Assembly: GCF_001870465.1 (NCBI RefSeq) | Contig: NZ_MDGK01000057.1 | Location: 1 to 42,165 of the forward strand | From: Pseudomonas extremorientalis | Lineage (GTDB): Bacteria > Pseudomonadota > Gammaproteobacteria > Pseudomonadales > Pseudomonadaceae | Length of the DNA: 42,165 bases | Reading direction: 5' to 3' | Shown here: piece after piece, positions 33,950 to 41,282 of the stretch | Layout of the letters: the number at the start of each line of letters is the position of its first letter | Numbering within the stretch: the first letter of the stretch is position 1 | Translations under genes and position numbers: made by a program | Notes under the pieces: model-generated | The model's database searches: none | The model's input: the letters and a program-made list of their open reading frames with translations, nothing else | What the model was told of the DNA's origin: nothing

Positions 33950-35856
33950 CAGCCCAGAACCTCGGCCAGGTTGCCTTTGGATTCCAGCCAGGACTTGCGG
34001 TCCGGCGCGCGTTTCTTCGCCAGCAGCATGTCCATCATTTCCGAGGTGGCGGCGAAATCGTCGCCCAGCGTCAACTGCACCAGGCGCCGGGTGTTCGGGT
34101 CCATGGTGGTTTCGCGCAGTTGCGGCGGGTTCATTTCACCCAGGCCTTTGAATCGCGTGACCTGTGGCTTGCCGCGCTTCTTCTCGGCCACCAGGCGGTC
34201 GAGGATGCCATCGCGCTCGGCTTCATCCAGGGCATAGTAAATCTCTTTGCCCAGGTCGATGCGGTACAGCGGCGGCATGGCGACGTAGACGTGGCCGGCA
34301 TCCACCAGCGGGCGGAAGTGCTGGACGAACAGCGCGCACAACAGCGTGGCGATGTGCAGGCCGTCGGAGTCGGCGTCGGCGAGGATGCAGATCTTGCCGT
34401 AGCGCAACTGGCTCATGTCCGCCGCGCCCGGGTCTACCCCAATGGCCACGGCGATGTTGTGCACTTCCTGGCTGGCCAGGACTTCGCTGCCATCGACTTC
34501 CCAGGTGTTGAGGATCTTGCCGCGCAACGGCAGGATCGCCTGGAACTCCTTGTCCCGCGCTTGCTTGGCGGAACCGCCGGCGGAGTCACCTTCCACCAGG
34601 AACAGCTCGGAGCGCATCGGGTCCTGCCCGGCGCAATCGGCCAGTTTGCCGGGCAATGCCGGGCCCTGGGTGATGCGTTTGCGCTCGACCTTCTTGCTGG
34701 CCTTCAAGCGACGGCCGGCGTTGTTGATTGCCAGCTCAGCCAGGGCCAGGCCCAGTTCAGGGTGCTCATTGAGCCACAGGCTGAACGCATCCTTGACCAC
34801 CCCAGAGACAAACGCCGCCGCTTCACGGGACGACAGGCGCTCTTTGGTCTGGCCGGAGAATTGCGGCTCCTGCATCTTCATCGACAGCACGAACGCAATG
34901 CGCTCCCACACGTCTTCCGGCGCCAGCTTCACCCCGCGTGGCAGCAGGCTGCGGTATTCGCAGAATTCGCGCATGGCATCGAGCAGGCCCTGGCGCAAGC
35001 CGTTGACGTGAGTGCCGCCCTGGGCCGTGGGGATCAGGTTGACGTAGCTTTCCTGCACGCTATCGCCGCCCTCGGGCAACCACAACAGCGCCCAGTCCAC
35101 GGCTTCTTTATTACCGGCCAGGCTGCCGCAGAACGGCTCGTTGGGCAGGCGCTCGAAGTCGCTGACGGAGTCTTCCAGGTACGAACGCAGGCCGTCTTCG
35201 TAATGCCACTCGACCTTCTCGCCGGTGCCTTTGTCTTCAAAGGTCACCAGCAGGCCCGGGCACAGCACGGCCTTGGCCTTGAGCACATGCTTGAGGCGGC
35301 TGATGGAGAATTTCGGCGAATCGAAGTATTTCGGGTCCGGCGCGAAGTACACGCTGGTGCCGGTGTTGCGCTTGCCAACGGTGCCGATCACTTCCAGGTC
35401 GGTGGCTTTGTAGCCATCGGCAAAGGTCATCTGGTACTCGTTGCCGTCGCGCTTGACCTTGACCCGCACCAGCGTGGACAGGGCGTTGACCACGGAAATA
35501 CCCACACCGTGCAGGCCACCGGAGAACTGGTAGTTCTTGTTGGAGAACTTGCCACCCGCGTGGAGCTTGGTGAGGATCAGCTCGACGCCCGGCACTCCCT
35601 CTTCCGGGTGGATGTCCACCGGCATGCCGCGACCATCGTCGGACACTTCCAGGGAGTGGTCAGCGTGGAGAATGACATGCACCGACTTGGCGTGCCCGGC
35701 CAAGGCTTCGTCGACGCTGTTGTCGATGACTTCCTGGGCAAGGTGGTTCGGCCGACTGGTGTCGGTGTACATGCCGGGGCGTTTGCGCACCGGGTCGAGG
35801 CCCGAGAGGACTTCGATGGCGTCGGCGTTATAAGAGCTAGCGCTGGGAGTGGCCAT
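33949..35856 (-). CDS. parE: DNA topoisomerase IV subunit B
   Basis: A 635-residue ATPase subunit of topoisomerase IV. The GHKL domain shows EVIDNSVDEALAG (about 42-54), DDGRGMPVD and the GGLHGVGIS lid. The TOPRIM domain shows ELFLVEGDSAGGSAKQARD with the metal-binding Glu and a downstream DADSDG. The length is standard. It is coupled to the phytase-like gene downstream and lies 44 bases after yqiA. Confidence 0.98.
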   Translation of the reverse strand: MATPSASSYNADAIEVLSGLDPVRKRPGMYTDTSRPNHLAQEVIDNSVDEALAGHAKSVHVILHADHSLEVSDDGRGMPVDIHPEEGVPGVELILTKLHAGGKFSNKNYQFSGGLHGVGISVVNALSTLVRVKVKRDGNEYQMTFADGYKATDLEVIGTVGKRNTGTSVYFAPDPKYFDSPKFSISRLKHVLKAKAVLCPGLLVTFEDKGTGEKVEWHYEDGLRSYLEDSVSDFERLPNEPFCGSLAGNKEAVDWALLWLPEGGDSVQESYVNLIPTAQGGTHVNGLRQGLLDAMREFCEYRSLLPRGVKLAPEDVWERIAFVLSMKMQEPQFSGQTKERLSSREAAAFVSGVVKDAFSLWLNEHPELGLALAELAINNAGRRLKASKKVERKRITQGPALPGKLADCAGQDPMRSELFLVEGDSAGGSAKQARDKEFQAILPLRGKILNTWEVDGSEVLASQEVHNIAVAIGVDPGAADMSQLRYGKICILADADSDGLHIATLLCALFVQHFRPLVDAGHVYVAMPPLYRIDLGKEIYYALDEAERDGILDRLVAEKKRGKPQVTRFKGLGEMNPPQLRETTMDPNTRRLVQLTLGDDFAATSEMMDMLLAKKRAPDRKSWLESKGNLAEVLG

Positions 35857-35900
35857 GGGGTCTCGTCGTGAGTCGTTCGATTAAAAAATGACCTGCGACT

Positions 35901-36509
35901 TTACAGTGCAGCAAAGTCGAAGGATTGATACTGATCTGCGCCAATACCGGCAAAGCTCAAGATCGCCGGTAATTGCCGGGCGAAACCCTGGTAACCATGG
36001 TCGCCGCCGGCCTGGATGCGCAAGGCACAGGCCCGGTAATACTGCTGGGCGAGGCGATAATCCAGGGTTTCATCCCCGGTCTGCAACCACACCTGATACC
36101 GCGCGGCGTCCTGGGGCGCCGGCACTTCCAGTTCGGCCAGGGCCGTCACGTGGTCGTGGGTCAGCTCCCAGGTTTCATCGGTGTAGAGGTTCTTCTGGGT
36201 GCCCAGGTAACCGTCGAACATCCGATGGGGGCTGACCGCCGGGTTCACCAGCAATGCCTTGAGGCCATGGCGTTCGGCAAGATGGGTTGCATAGTAGCCG
36301 CCGAGTGAGCTGCCGACCAGCAGTGGCCGACCCAGTTCGGCAATCGCGGCTTCCAGTTGAGGAATCGCCTGACGGGGATGGTGATGCAGGGCCGGTACAC
36401 GCAGTTGCCCGGCCAGGCCAAGGTTGTCCATCACGGTGATCAGCTGGCTGGCCTTGTTGGACGCCGGCGCGCTGTTGAAACCGTGGATATACAGGATCGA
36501 AGCGGACAT
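35901..36509 (-). CDS. yqiA: YqiA-type alpha/beta-hydrolase (esterase)
   Basis: A 202-residue cytosolic esterase. The fold opens with ILYIHGFNSAPAS; the nucleophile Ser is in GSSLGGYYA (about 67-75), with a likely Asp in TGDETLDY and the His in GGDHGYQG. E. coli YqiA hydrolyses palmitoyl-CoA and short p-nitrophenyl esters; the natural substrate is unknown. It sits between cpdA and parE as in E. coli, but a REP pair separates it from cpdA. Confidence 0.93.
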   Translation of the reverse strand: MSASILYIHGFNSAPASNKASQLITVMDNLGLAGQLRVPALHHHPRQAIPQLEAAIAELGRPLLVGSSLGGYYATHLAERHGLKALLVNPAVSPHRMFDGYLGTQKNLYTDETWELTHDHVTALAELEVPAPQDAARYQVWLQTGDETLDYRLAQQYYRACALRIQAGGDHGYQGFARQLPAILSFAGIGADQYQSFDFAAL

Positions 36510-36601
36510 GCCGGGCTCTCCATGACTCAGCCAAAGAGGCGCAGTTTACAGGGATCGAAGCCGTGTGTGATGACCTCAGCCCTCAATACACCGAAGATAC
36601 A

Positions 36602-36693
36602 ATGTGGGAGGGGGCTTGCCCCCGATAGCGGAGTGTCAGGCACTGTTAGATGTGACTGATCCACCGCCATCGGGGGCAAGCGCCCTCCCACAG
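36602..36693. repeat. REP palindrome pair, family A, copy 4
   Basis: Arms ATGTGGGAGGGGGCTTGCCC (from 36602) and an inverse copy ending CGCCCTCCCACAG abut the cpdA stop. The second arm has one change (CAAGCGCCC for CAAGCCCCC). It lies inside the nudF-yqiB-cpdA-yqiA-parE series, between genes on the same strand. Confidence 0.92.
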
Positions 36694-37509
36694 TCAATAG
36701 CCGTTGCTGCCGTAGTCCACGGTAAATTCGAAGCCCTGGACACGCTCCACCCCGGTCTCCAACCGTCCGTCGGCGTGCAGGCGCAGCCAGCGGTAGCCCG
36801 GTGCCTGTTCACTGACCTTGAAATCCTCGCTATCCGGCGCGAACTGGATGCAGGTGGACGGCGACGCCAGCAGGCGCACGCCGTTGCGCTCGTGGTCGAT
36901 TTCCTGGTGCACATGCCCCCACAGTACCGCCCTCACCTGCGGGAAACGGTCGAGCACCGCAAACAGGGCCTCCGGGTTGCGCAGGCCAATGGGTTCCATC
37001 CAGGCACAACCGATGGACACCGGATGATGGTGGAAGCACACCAGATGGTGACGGTTCGGCGCTTCGCTCAGGGCCTGGGCGAGCAGTTGCAATTGGCTGT
37101 CCTGCAAGTAACCGGGCACAGAGCCGGGTACGGCGGAGTCCAGCAGGGTGACACGCCAATGGCCGATATCGACCACCGGTTCCAGCAAGTCGCTGTGCAC
37201 GGCGGCGTGGGCCATGATCTGCGGCTCGTCGTGATTGCCAGGAATCCAGCGCGTCGGGGCGCCAATGAGCGCAGTCATATCGCGAAACTGCTGATACGAC
37301 TCCAATGTGCCGTCCTGGGAAATATCCCCCGTAGCCAATAACAGGTCGATCCGGGGCTGCTGCGCACGCACCAGCTCGATCACCCTTTGCAGGCTGTCAC
37401 GGGTGTTCATGCCCAACAGCGTGCCATCGGCCTCGGCAAACAGGTGGCTGTCGGACAGTTGCACCAGCAAGGCCGGTGCATCGGGGCTCACGGTGGATAC
37501 GCTCGGCAA
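36694..37509 (-). CDS. cpdA: 3',5'-cyclic-AMP phosphodiesterase
   Basis: A 271-residue class III metallophosphoesterase that lowers cAMP and so tunes Vfr/CRP signalling. All metal motifs are visible: LSDSHLF (about 18-24), ATGDIS, PGNHDE, a His run in CFHHHP, and GHVHQEID. The start appears to be a TTG at 37509: GGGAG sits 6-7 bases upstream, while a TTG six codons earlier would put this site inside the gene. A REP pair follows the stop directly. Confidence 0.96.
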   Translation of the reverse strand: MPSVSTVSPDAPALLVQLSDSHLFAEADGTLLGMNTRDSLQRVIELVRAQQPRIDLLLATGDISQDGTLESYQQFRDMTALIGAPTRWIPGNHDEPQIMAHAAVHSDLLEPVVDIGHWRVTLLDSAVPGSVPGYLQDSQLQLLAQALSEAPNRHHLVCFHHHPVSIGCAWMEPIGLRNPEALFAVLDRFPQVRAVLWGHVHQEIDHERNGVRLLASPSTCIQFAPDSEDFKVSEQAPGYRWLRLHADGRLETGVERVQGFEFTVDYGSNGY

Positions 37510-37606
37510 GGCGCTCTCCCAAGGCAATCACAGGAATGGACGTTTGGCGTGATTATGCTGGGGCAGGACACAAAGAGGAAACCCAGGAAGCGGACGCAGT
37601 TCACAT

Positions 37607-38056
37607 CTACCGAACGGCTTCGAACTCATGGCCCAGGGCCAGGCAGTGACTCAACCATTCACCGAGGAACACATTCAGTTGTGCTTTCTCGTCGGGCTGG
37701 TGCATGAACACGTTGGGGTAAGGATAGATGCTGCGAAAGCGCCGCGCATGTTCGGCGCTGATCACTTCGGCCATGCGTGCGTCGTGGTACACCTGCACTT
37801 CCAGCTGCGGCACCGGCAGCCAAGGCAGGCTGTGTTCCTGGCGCACGCGCAGGGTGGTGGTGTACGGGCAGTTGACGATCACTTCCAAGGCCAGCACGCC
37901 GAGCATCTGGTCGCCATGGGTCACGCCGATACGCCGCGCCTCGGGGGCGTGGCGCATGTCGGGGAGCAGGCGCATCAGCCGCGCATAGTTGGCCTCGCAG
38001 GCGGCTTGCAGCCCGATCAGGTCGACTCGATAACGTTCCCGTGCCTTTACTGCCAT
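37607..38056 (-). CDS. yqiB: YqiB family protein (DUF1249)
   Basis: A 149-residue protein of unknown function. The N-terminus (RYRVDLIGLQAACEANYARL) and the C-terminal YPYPNVFMHQPDEKAQLNVF are typical of DUF1249. There is no signal peptide or membrane segment. The ATG at 38056 has GAGGGGG before it and overlaps the end of nudF by 10 bases. Strict linkage to nudF and cpdA in gamma-proteobacteria suggests a role in nucleotide or signal metabolism, which is inference. Confidence 0.92.
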   Translation of the reverse strand: MAVKARERYRVDLIGLQAACEANYARLMRLLPDMRHAPEARRIGVTHGDQMLGVLALEVIVNCPYTTTLRVRQEHSLPWLPVPQLEVQVYHDARMAEVISAEHARRFRSIYPYPNVFMHQPDEKAQLNVFLGEWLSHCLALGHEFEAVR

Positions 38057-38664
38057 AACCCCCTCACTTCCGCGCGATTAAGCGCAAGCCACTGCAGGGC
38101 GATAATGCTGGCTGCGTTGGAAATTTTGCCGTCGCGCACCGCTTGCAGGGCATCTTCGAAGGCCCACACGGTGACGCGGATATCTTCAGCTTCTTCTTCC
38201 AATCCATGGACGCCCCCCGCACCCGAGCTGTCGCAACGGCCCAGGTACAAGTGGACAAATTCGGTACTGCCACCGGGCGACGGGAAATATTTGGTGATCG
38301 GCCACAGCGCGGAGAATGTCAGCCCAGCTTCCTCCTCGGCTTCGCGGTGTGCAACCTCCTCCGGCTCTTCATCCTTGTCGATCAGGCCGGCGACCATCTC
38401 TACCAGCCACGGGTTGTCGGTACGCCCCATGGCGCCGACGCGGAACTGCTCGATCAGCACCACTTCATCACGCTGCGGGTCGTAGGGCAGCACGCACACG
38501 GCATCATGACGAACAAAGACTTCGCGGTTGATCACCCGGCTCATGCCGCCATCGAACTTCTCGTGGCGCAGTTGCACGCGATCAAGCTTGTAGAAGCCCT
38601 GGTAGGCATTGTCGCGCTGAACAATCTCGATTGTGCTCGGCGTCGATTTTGCAAAATCCGTCAT
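38047..38664 (-). CDS. nudF: ADP-ribose pyrophosphatase
   Basis: A 205-residue Nudix hydrolase that splits ADP-ribose into AMP and ribose-5-phosphate. The Nudix box is complete: G-X5-E-X7-REAEEEAGL, near 106-128. Substrate-side residues resemble the E. coli NudF family. The ATG at 38664 follows AGGAAGGG; an in-frame extension to 38769 has no comparable site. It heads the nudF-yqiB-cpdA series, with yqiB overlapping its end, and it diverges from the RsiV-like lipoprotein gene. Confidence 0.97.
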   Translation of the reverse strand: MTDFAKSTPSTIEIVQRDNAYQGFYKLDRVQLRHEKFDGGMSRVINREVFVRHDAVCVLPYDPQRDEVVLIEQFRVGAMGRTDNPWLVEMVAGLIDKDEEPEEVAHREAEEEAGLTFSALWPITKYFPSPGGSTEFVHLYLGRCDSSGAGGVHGLEEEAEDIRVTVWAFEDALQAVRDGKISNAASIIALQWLALNRAEVRGLWQ

Positions 38665-38794
38665 ATCCCTTCCTCGTTGAGCCTGCGCAATTGGCGCCAT
38701 CCTAACGCGCTCATGCCTCTGGATGCAGCCCCTTTCCAGTTGCTGGGATAGACGGCGGGCGTCAAACACACTCTAATCAGCTTAGTGGCGAACT

Positions 38795-38813
38795 GACTGC
38801 CGTGCTGGCAGTC
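38795..38813. repeat. Short perfect inverted repeat in the nudF/lipoprotein spacer
   Basis: GACTGCC and GGCAGTC flank a 5-base loop in the 193-base divergent spacer. No T-run follows, so it is a candidate operator rather than a terminator; it could also be chance. Confidence 0.35.
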
Positions 38814-38857
38814 GAAGCTCCACAAATTTCGCTCTTATCGATAGACGAAGGACTTAC

Positions 38858-39595
38858 ATGTCGCTTTTAAAAATCGCCTCCGTGGCCTGCATCGCAATGA
38901 CCCTCGGCGCGTGCCAGAGCCTGTTCCAGCCGAGTTACAAAGCCCCGGTGGAAGCCACCCGCGACGCCACCGAGCAAAGCAAGCCGGGCTGCGCCAGCGC
39001 CGATTGCCCGCTGGTGAATATCGACACCGTGCACTTTGCCAAGGAACCCAAGCTGGACGCATTGATTGAACAGCGCCTGCTGGAAATGACCCAAAGCGAT
39101 CCCCTGCCGACGAGCCTGGAGACCTATCGCGAGCAATTCCTGAAAACCGCCGCTCCACGCAACAGCATGTACTTGCAGGCCAAGGTACGTGAACAGCATG
39201 ACGGCTTGGTGATCATCGAATTGTCCAGCTACCTGGACCAGGGCGCCACCCACGGCGAGCCCGGCCGCGCGTTCATCAACTATTCGCGCCAGCGGCAAAA
39301 GGCCCTGACCCTGACCGACATGCTGCTGCCCGGCAAGGAAGATGCGTTCTGGAAAGCCGCCCAGGTGGCCCACAACAGCTGGCTGATCAGCACCCGCCTG
39401 AGCCTGGAGCCGGAGTATGTGAAGACCTACCCCTTCCAGAAAACCCCGAACGTGGCACTGACCTATGGGGGCGTGATCCTCAAGTACCCTACCAACACCA
39501 TCGCGCCGTACGCCCTGGGCCACGTCGAATTGCAGATTCCCTACTCACGCCTGGACGGCATCATCCAGCCTGAGCTGGTGCCTGCACGCCGCTGA
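38858..39595 (+). CDS. RsiV-family (DUF3298-like) lipoprotein
   Basis: A 245-residue lipoprotein: the signal sequence ends MTLGAC with lipidated Cys19. The C-terminal part (AFINYSRQRQKALTLTDMLLP, then LPYALGHVELQIPYSRLDGI) fits the DUF3298/RsiV extracellular domain, which in RsiV binds lysozyme. Here there is no cytoplasmic anti-sigma part and no sigma-factor gene nearby, so a signalling role is not supported. GAAGGA precedes the ATG. Its 3' end overlaps the convergent permease gene by 35 bases. Confidence 0.82.
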   Translation: MSLLKIASVACIAMTLGACQSLFQPSYKAPVEATRDATEQSKPGCASADCPLVNIDTVHFAKEPKLDALIEQRLLEMTQSDPLPTSLETYREQFLKTAAPRNSMYLQAKVREQHDGLVIIELSSYLDQGATHGEPGRAFINYSRQRQKALTLTDMLLPGKEDAFWKAAQVAHNSWLISTRLSLEPEYVKTYPFQKTPNVALTYGGVILKYPTNTIAPYALGHVELQIPYSRLDGIIQPELVPARR

Positions 39596-40853
39596 AGGCT
39601 TTAGCCAGAATTAACTGCAACAGCCCTGCCAGCACCAGCGCCGGCAGGGTCGCGCCGATGTCCGGATACAGATTGGCCAACAGGTGATACGTCGCGACGC
39701 CGCCCAGCCAAGCCAGCAGCGCCGGCCAACGCAGGTTGGCGACAGCGCCCTGGCCACGACGACGCAGGATAAAGTGATCCACCAGCACCACGCCGAACAG
39801 CGGCGCGAACACCGAGCCGATCAGCAACAGGAAGTTCTGGTATTGCGCCAACGGTGCAAAGCAGGCGATAAGCGTGCAGATCATGCCGATGGCCAACGCC
39901 AGGTGCTCCACCTTCAAACGCAACAGCATGCCGCTGGAAACCGCCGCCGAGTGAATATCGGCAAAGGCATTTTCCGACTCATCCAGCAGGATCAGCAGCA
40001 GCGGAATCCCCAGGCCAGCCCCGGCCAGCGCCAGCAACAGCGCATTCACCTCACCGCTCGGCGCAAACGCCAGGGTGTAGGCCACGCCCAGGCTCATCAG
40101 CCAGAAATTACCGATAAAGAAACCCAGCGCCGTGCCGCCGAACACGTTTTTGGCGCGCTTGCCGAAGCGTGAGTAATCGGCAATCAGCGGCAGCCATGAC
40201 AGCGGCATGGCAATCGCGATATCAACGCCCACCGCGAACGGCATCGAACTGTCACCGGCGTTGGCCCAGAGTGCGGTGAGGTCGGCTTTGGCGAACAGGT
40301 TCCAGGTCAGCCACAGGCAGGCGGCGAGCAGCAGCCAGATGCCCCATTTGCGCAGGATCTGACGCACAAACGTCAGTGGACCGCTGACCGCCAGCAAGGT
40401 CGCCAGACCGCCGAAGAACAGCGTCCACAGCAATGGGCTGGCCAACAGGCTGCCGTCGCTGAATGCCCGCGCGCCCAACAGGCTCGCGGCGTCACGCATC
40501 ACGATGATTTCGAACGAGCCCCAGCCGATCAGTTGCAGCAGGTTGAGCAACGCCGGCAGGCTGGCGCCCTTGGCACCCAGGCTGAGCTTGAGCGCGGCCA
40601 TGGCGGACAGGCCGGTATCGCTGCCGATGACGCCGACGGCGGCCAGCAGCAGGACGCCGACCAGGGTGCCGAGGAAAATCGCCAGCAACGAACCGGACAA
40701 GCCCAGGCCCGGCGCCAGCAAGGCGCCGGTCTGCAGAACCATCAGGCCGATGCCGAGGGAGAACCACAGGGAGAACAGGTCGCGGGCGCCGAAGACTCTT
40801 TTGTCGCTCGGCACTGCGATATCGGGGGAGTAAGTACTCGGTTGAATGCTCAA
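39561..40853 (-). CDS. cytX: NCS1-family permease, putative hydroxymethylpyrimidine transporter CytX
   Basis: A 430-residue inner-membrane protein with about 12 hydrophobic helices. The start DKRVFGARDLFSLWFSLGIG and the helix GWGSFEIIVMRDA are typical of the cytosine-permease-like CytX group, which is tied to thiamine genes and probably imports the HMP precursor. The start seems to be a TTG at 40853 (product begins MSIQPSTYS); the frame runs on upstream into the insertion sequence, which is not meaningful. Only 55 bases separate the start from the insertion sequence, with REP sequence next to it. No thiamine riboswitch fits in that gap. The thiamine link is family knowledge; thiC is not in the window. 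Confidence 0.85.
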   Translation of the reverse strand: MSIQPSTYSPDIAVPSDKRVFGARDLFSLWFSLGIGLMVLQTGALLAPGLGLSGSLLAIFLGTLVGVLLLAAVGVIGSDTGLSAMAALKLSLGAKGASLPALLNLLQLIGWGSFEIIVMRDAASLLGARAFSDGSLLASPLLWTLFFGGLATLLAVSGPLTFVRQILRKWGIWLLLAACLWLTWNLFAKADLTALWANAGDSSMPFAVGVDIAIAMPLSWLPLIADYSRFGKRAKNVFGGTALGFFIGNFWLMSLGVAYTLAFAPSGEVNALLLALAGAGLGIPLLLILLDESENAFADIHSAAVSSGMLLRLKVEHLALAIGMICTLIACFAPLAQYQNFLLLIGSVFAPLFGVVLVDHFILRRRGQGAVANLRWPALLAWLGGVATYHLLANLYPDIGATLPALVLAGLLQLILAKAFSGVQAPAQAG

Positions 40854-40890
40854 GGGGGTTATCTCTGAGGGGCATTTGTTGTTTGCTGGA

Positions 40891-40908
40891 TCGCTATCGG
40901 GGGCAAGC
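40891..40908. repeat. Left part of a REP palindrome interrupted by the insertion sequence
   Basis: CGCTATCGGGGGCAAGC (40892-40908) is the start of a family A REP arm. Joined to 42155 onward it restores an intact palindrome. AGC at 40906-40908 is the left copy of the target duplication. Confidence 0.92.
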
Positions 40909-40934
40909 TGAACTGGCCTAATGATTTTGGACAC
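40909..40934 (+). repeat. Left terminal inverted repeat of the insertion sequence
   Basis: Begins TGAACTGGCC and ends TTGGACAC; it pairs with 42126-42151 at 21 of 26 positions. Confidence 0.92.
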
Positions 40935-40941
40935 TTCAATC

Positions 40942-40960
40942 GGGCGCTATGATAGCGCCC
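40942..40960. promoter_or_regulatory. Perfect hairpin between the left end and orfA
   Basis: GGGCGCTA and TAGCGCCC flank a TGA loop, 20 bases before the orfA ATG. No T-run follows. It may block transcription entering from outside or hide the orfA ribosome site (GAGG at 40967-40970) in read-through transcripts, as in several other insertion sequences. Confidence 0.5.
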
Positions 40961-40979
40961 AAATCTGAGGTGTTTGGAT

Positions 40980-41282
40980 ATGCGTAAATCTTATTCGAGT
41001 GAGTTCAAGCTCAAGGCTGCCAGCATGGTGCTGGATGAAGGTCAGCCGGTTACCGAGGTCTGTGCCAGCCTGGATATTGGTCCTACTGCTCTGCGCCGTT
41101 GGGTCGATCAAGTGCAAAAAGAACGCTTGGGCTCGACTCCGGTGGGAGCCAAGGCAATTACCGCTGATCAACGAGAGATCCAGAGACTCAAAGCCCTGCT
41201 CAGGGAGAAAGACCTGGACATTGAAATCTTAAAAAAGGCCAGTGCTCTCCTGCTTTTGGACGCCAAAGATCATTCACGCTGA
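40980..41282 (+). CDS. IS3-family transposase OrfA
   Basis: A 100-residue DNA-binding protein. A helix-turn-helix (about 8-50, SSEFKLKAASMVLDEG; VTEVCASLDIGPTALRRWV) is followed by a leucine-zipper-like helix (about 67-92, IQRLKALLREKDLDIEIL). It binds the ends and, alone, usually represses transposition. The ATG at 40980 has GAGG 9 bases upstream; a TTG six bases earlier is too close to it. Confidence 0.93.
   Translation: MRKSYSSEFKLKAASMVLDEGQPVTEVCASLDIGPTALRRWVDQVQKERLGSTPVGAKAITADQREIQRLKALLREKDLDIEILKKASALLLLDAKDHSR
41231..41237 (+). promoter_or_regulatory. Programmed -1 ribosomal frameshift site (A AAA AAG)
   Basis: The heptamer is in the correct orfA phase (tta-aaa-aag). A -1 slip joins orfA to orfB, giving a predicted 378-residue OrfAB transposase. 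OrfB has no ATG of its own near its beginning, so the slip is the likely route. Confidence 0.88.

Noticed and set aside
33739..35871. 710-codon open frame opposite parE
   Set aside because: Antisense shadow of parE with no recognisable domain.
2787..36693. Repeated palindromes as a possible CRISPR array
   Set aside because: The units are inverted pairs scattered across 34 kb, not regularly spaced direct repeats, and no cas gene is present.
38858..39595. RsiV-like protein as part of a sigma/anti-sigma pair
   Set aside because: It lacks a cytoplasmic anti-sigma domain and has a lipoprotein signal instead; no sigma-factor gene is next to it.
40854..40908. Thiamine riboswitch directly upstream of cytX
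   Set aside because: Only 55 bases are available before the insertion sequence; a CTCAGAGATA stretch recalls part of a THI box, but the rest of the fold is missing.
40854..40934. cytX extended upstream to 40934
   Set aside because: The extension would use codons from the REP and the insertion sequence end, and would not be shared by homologues.
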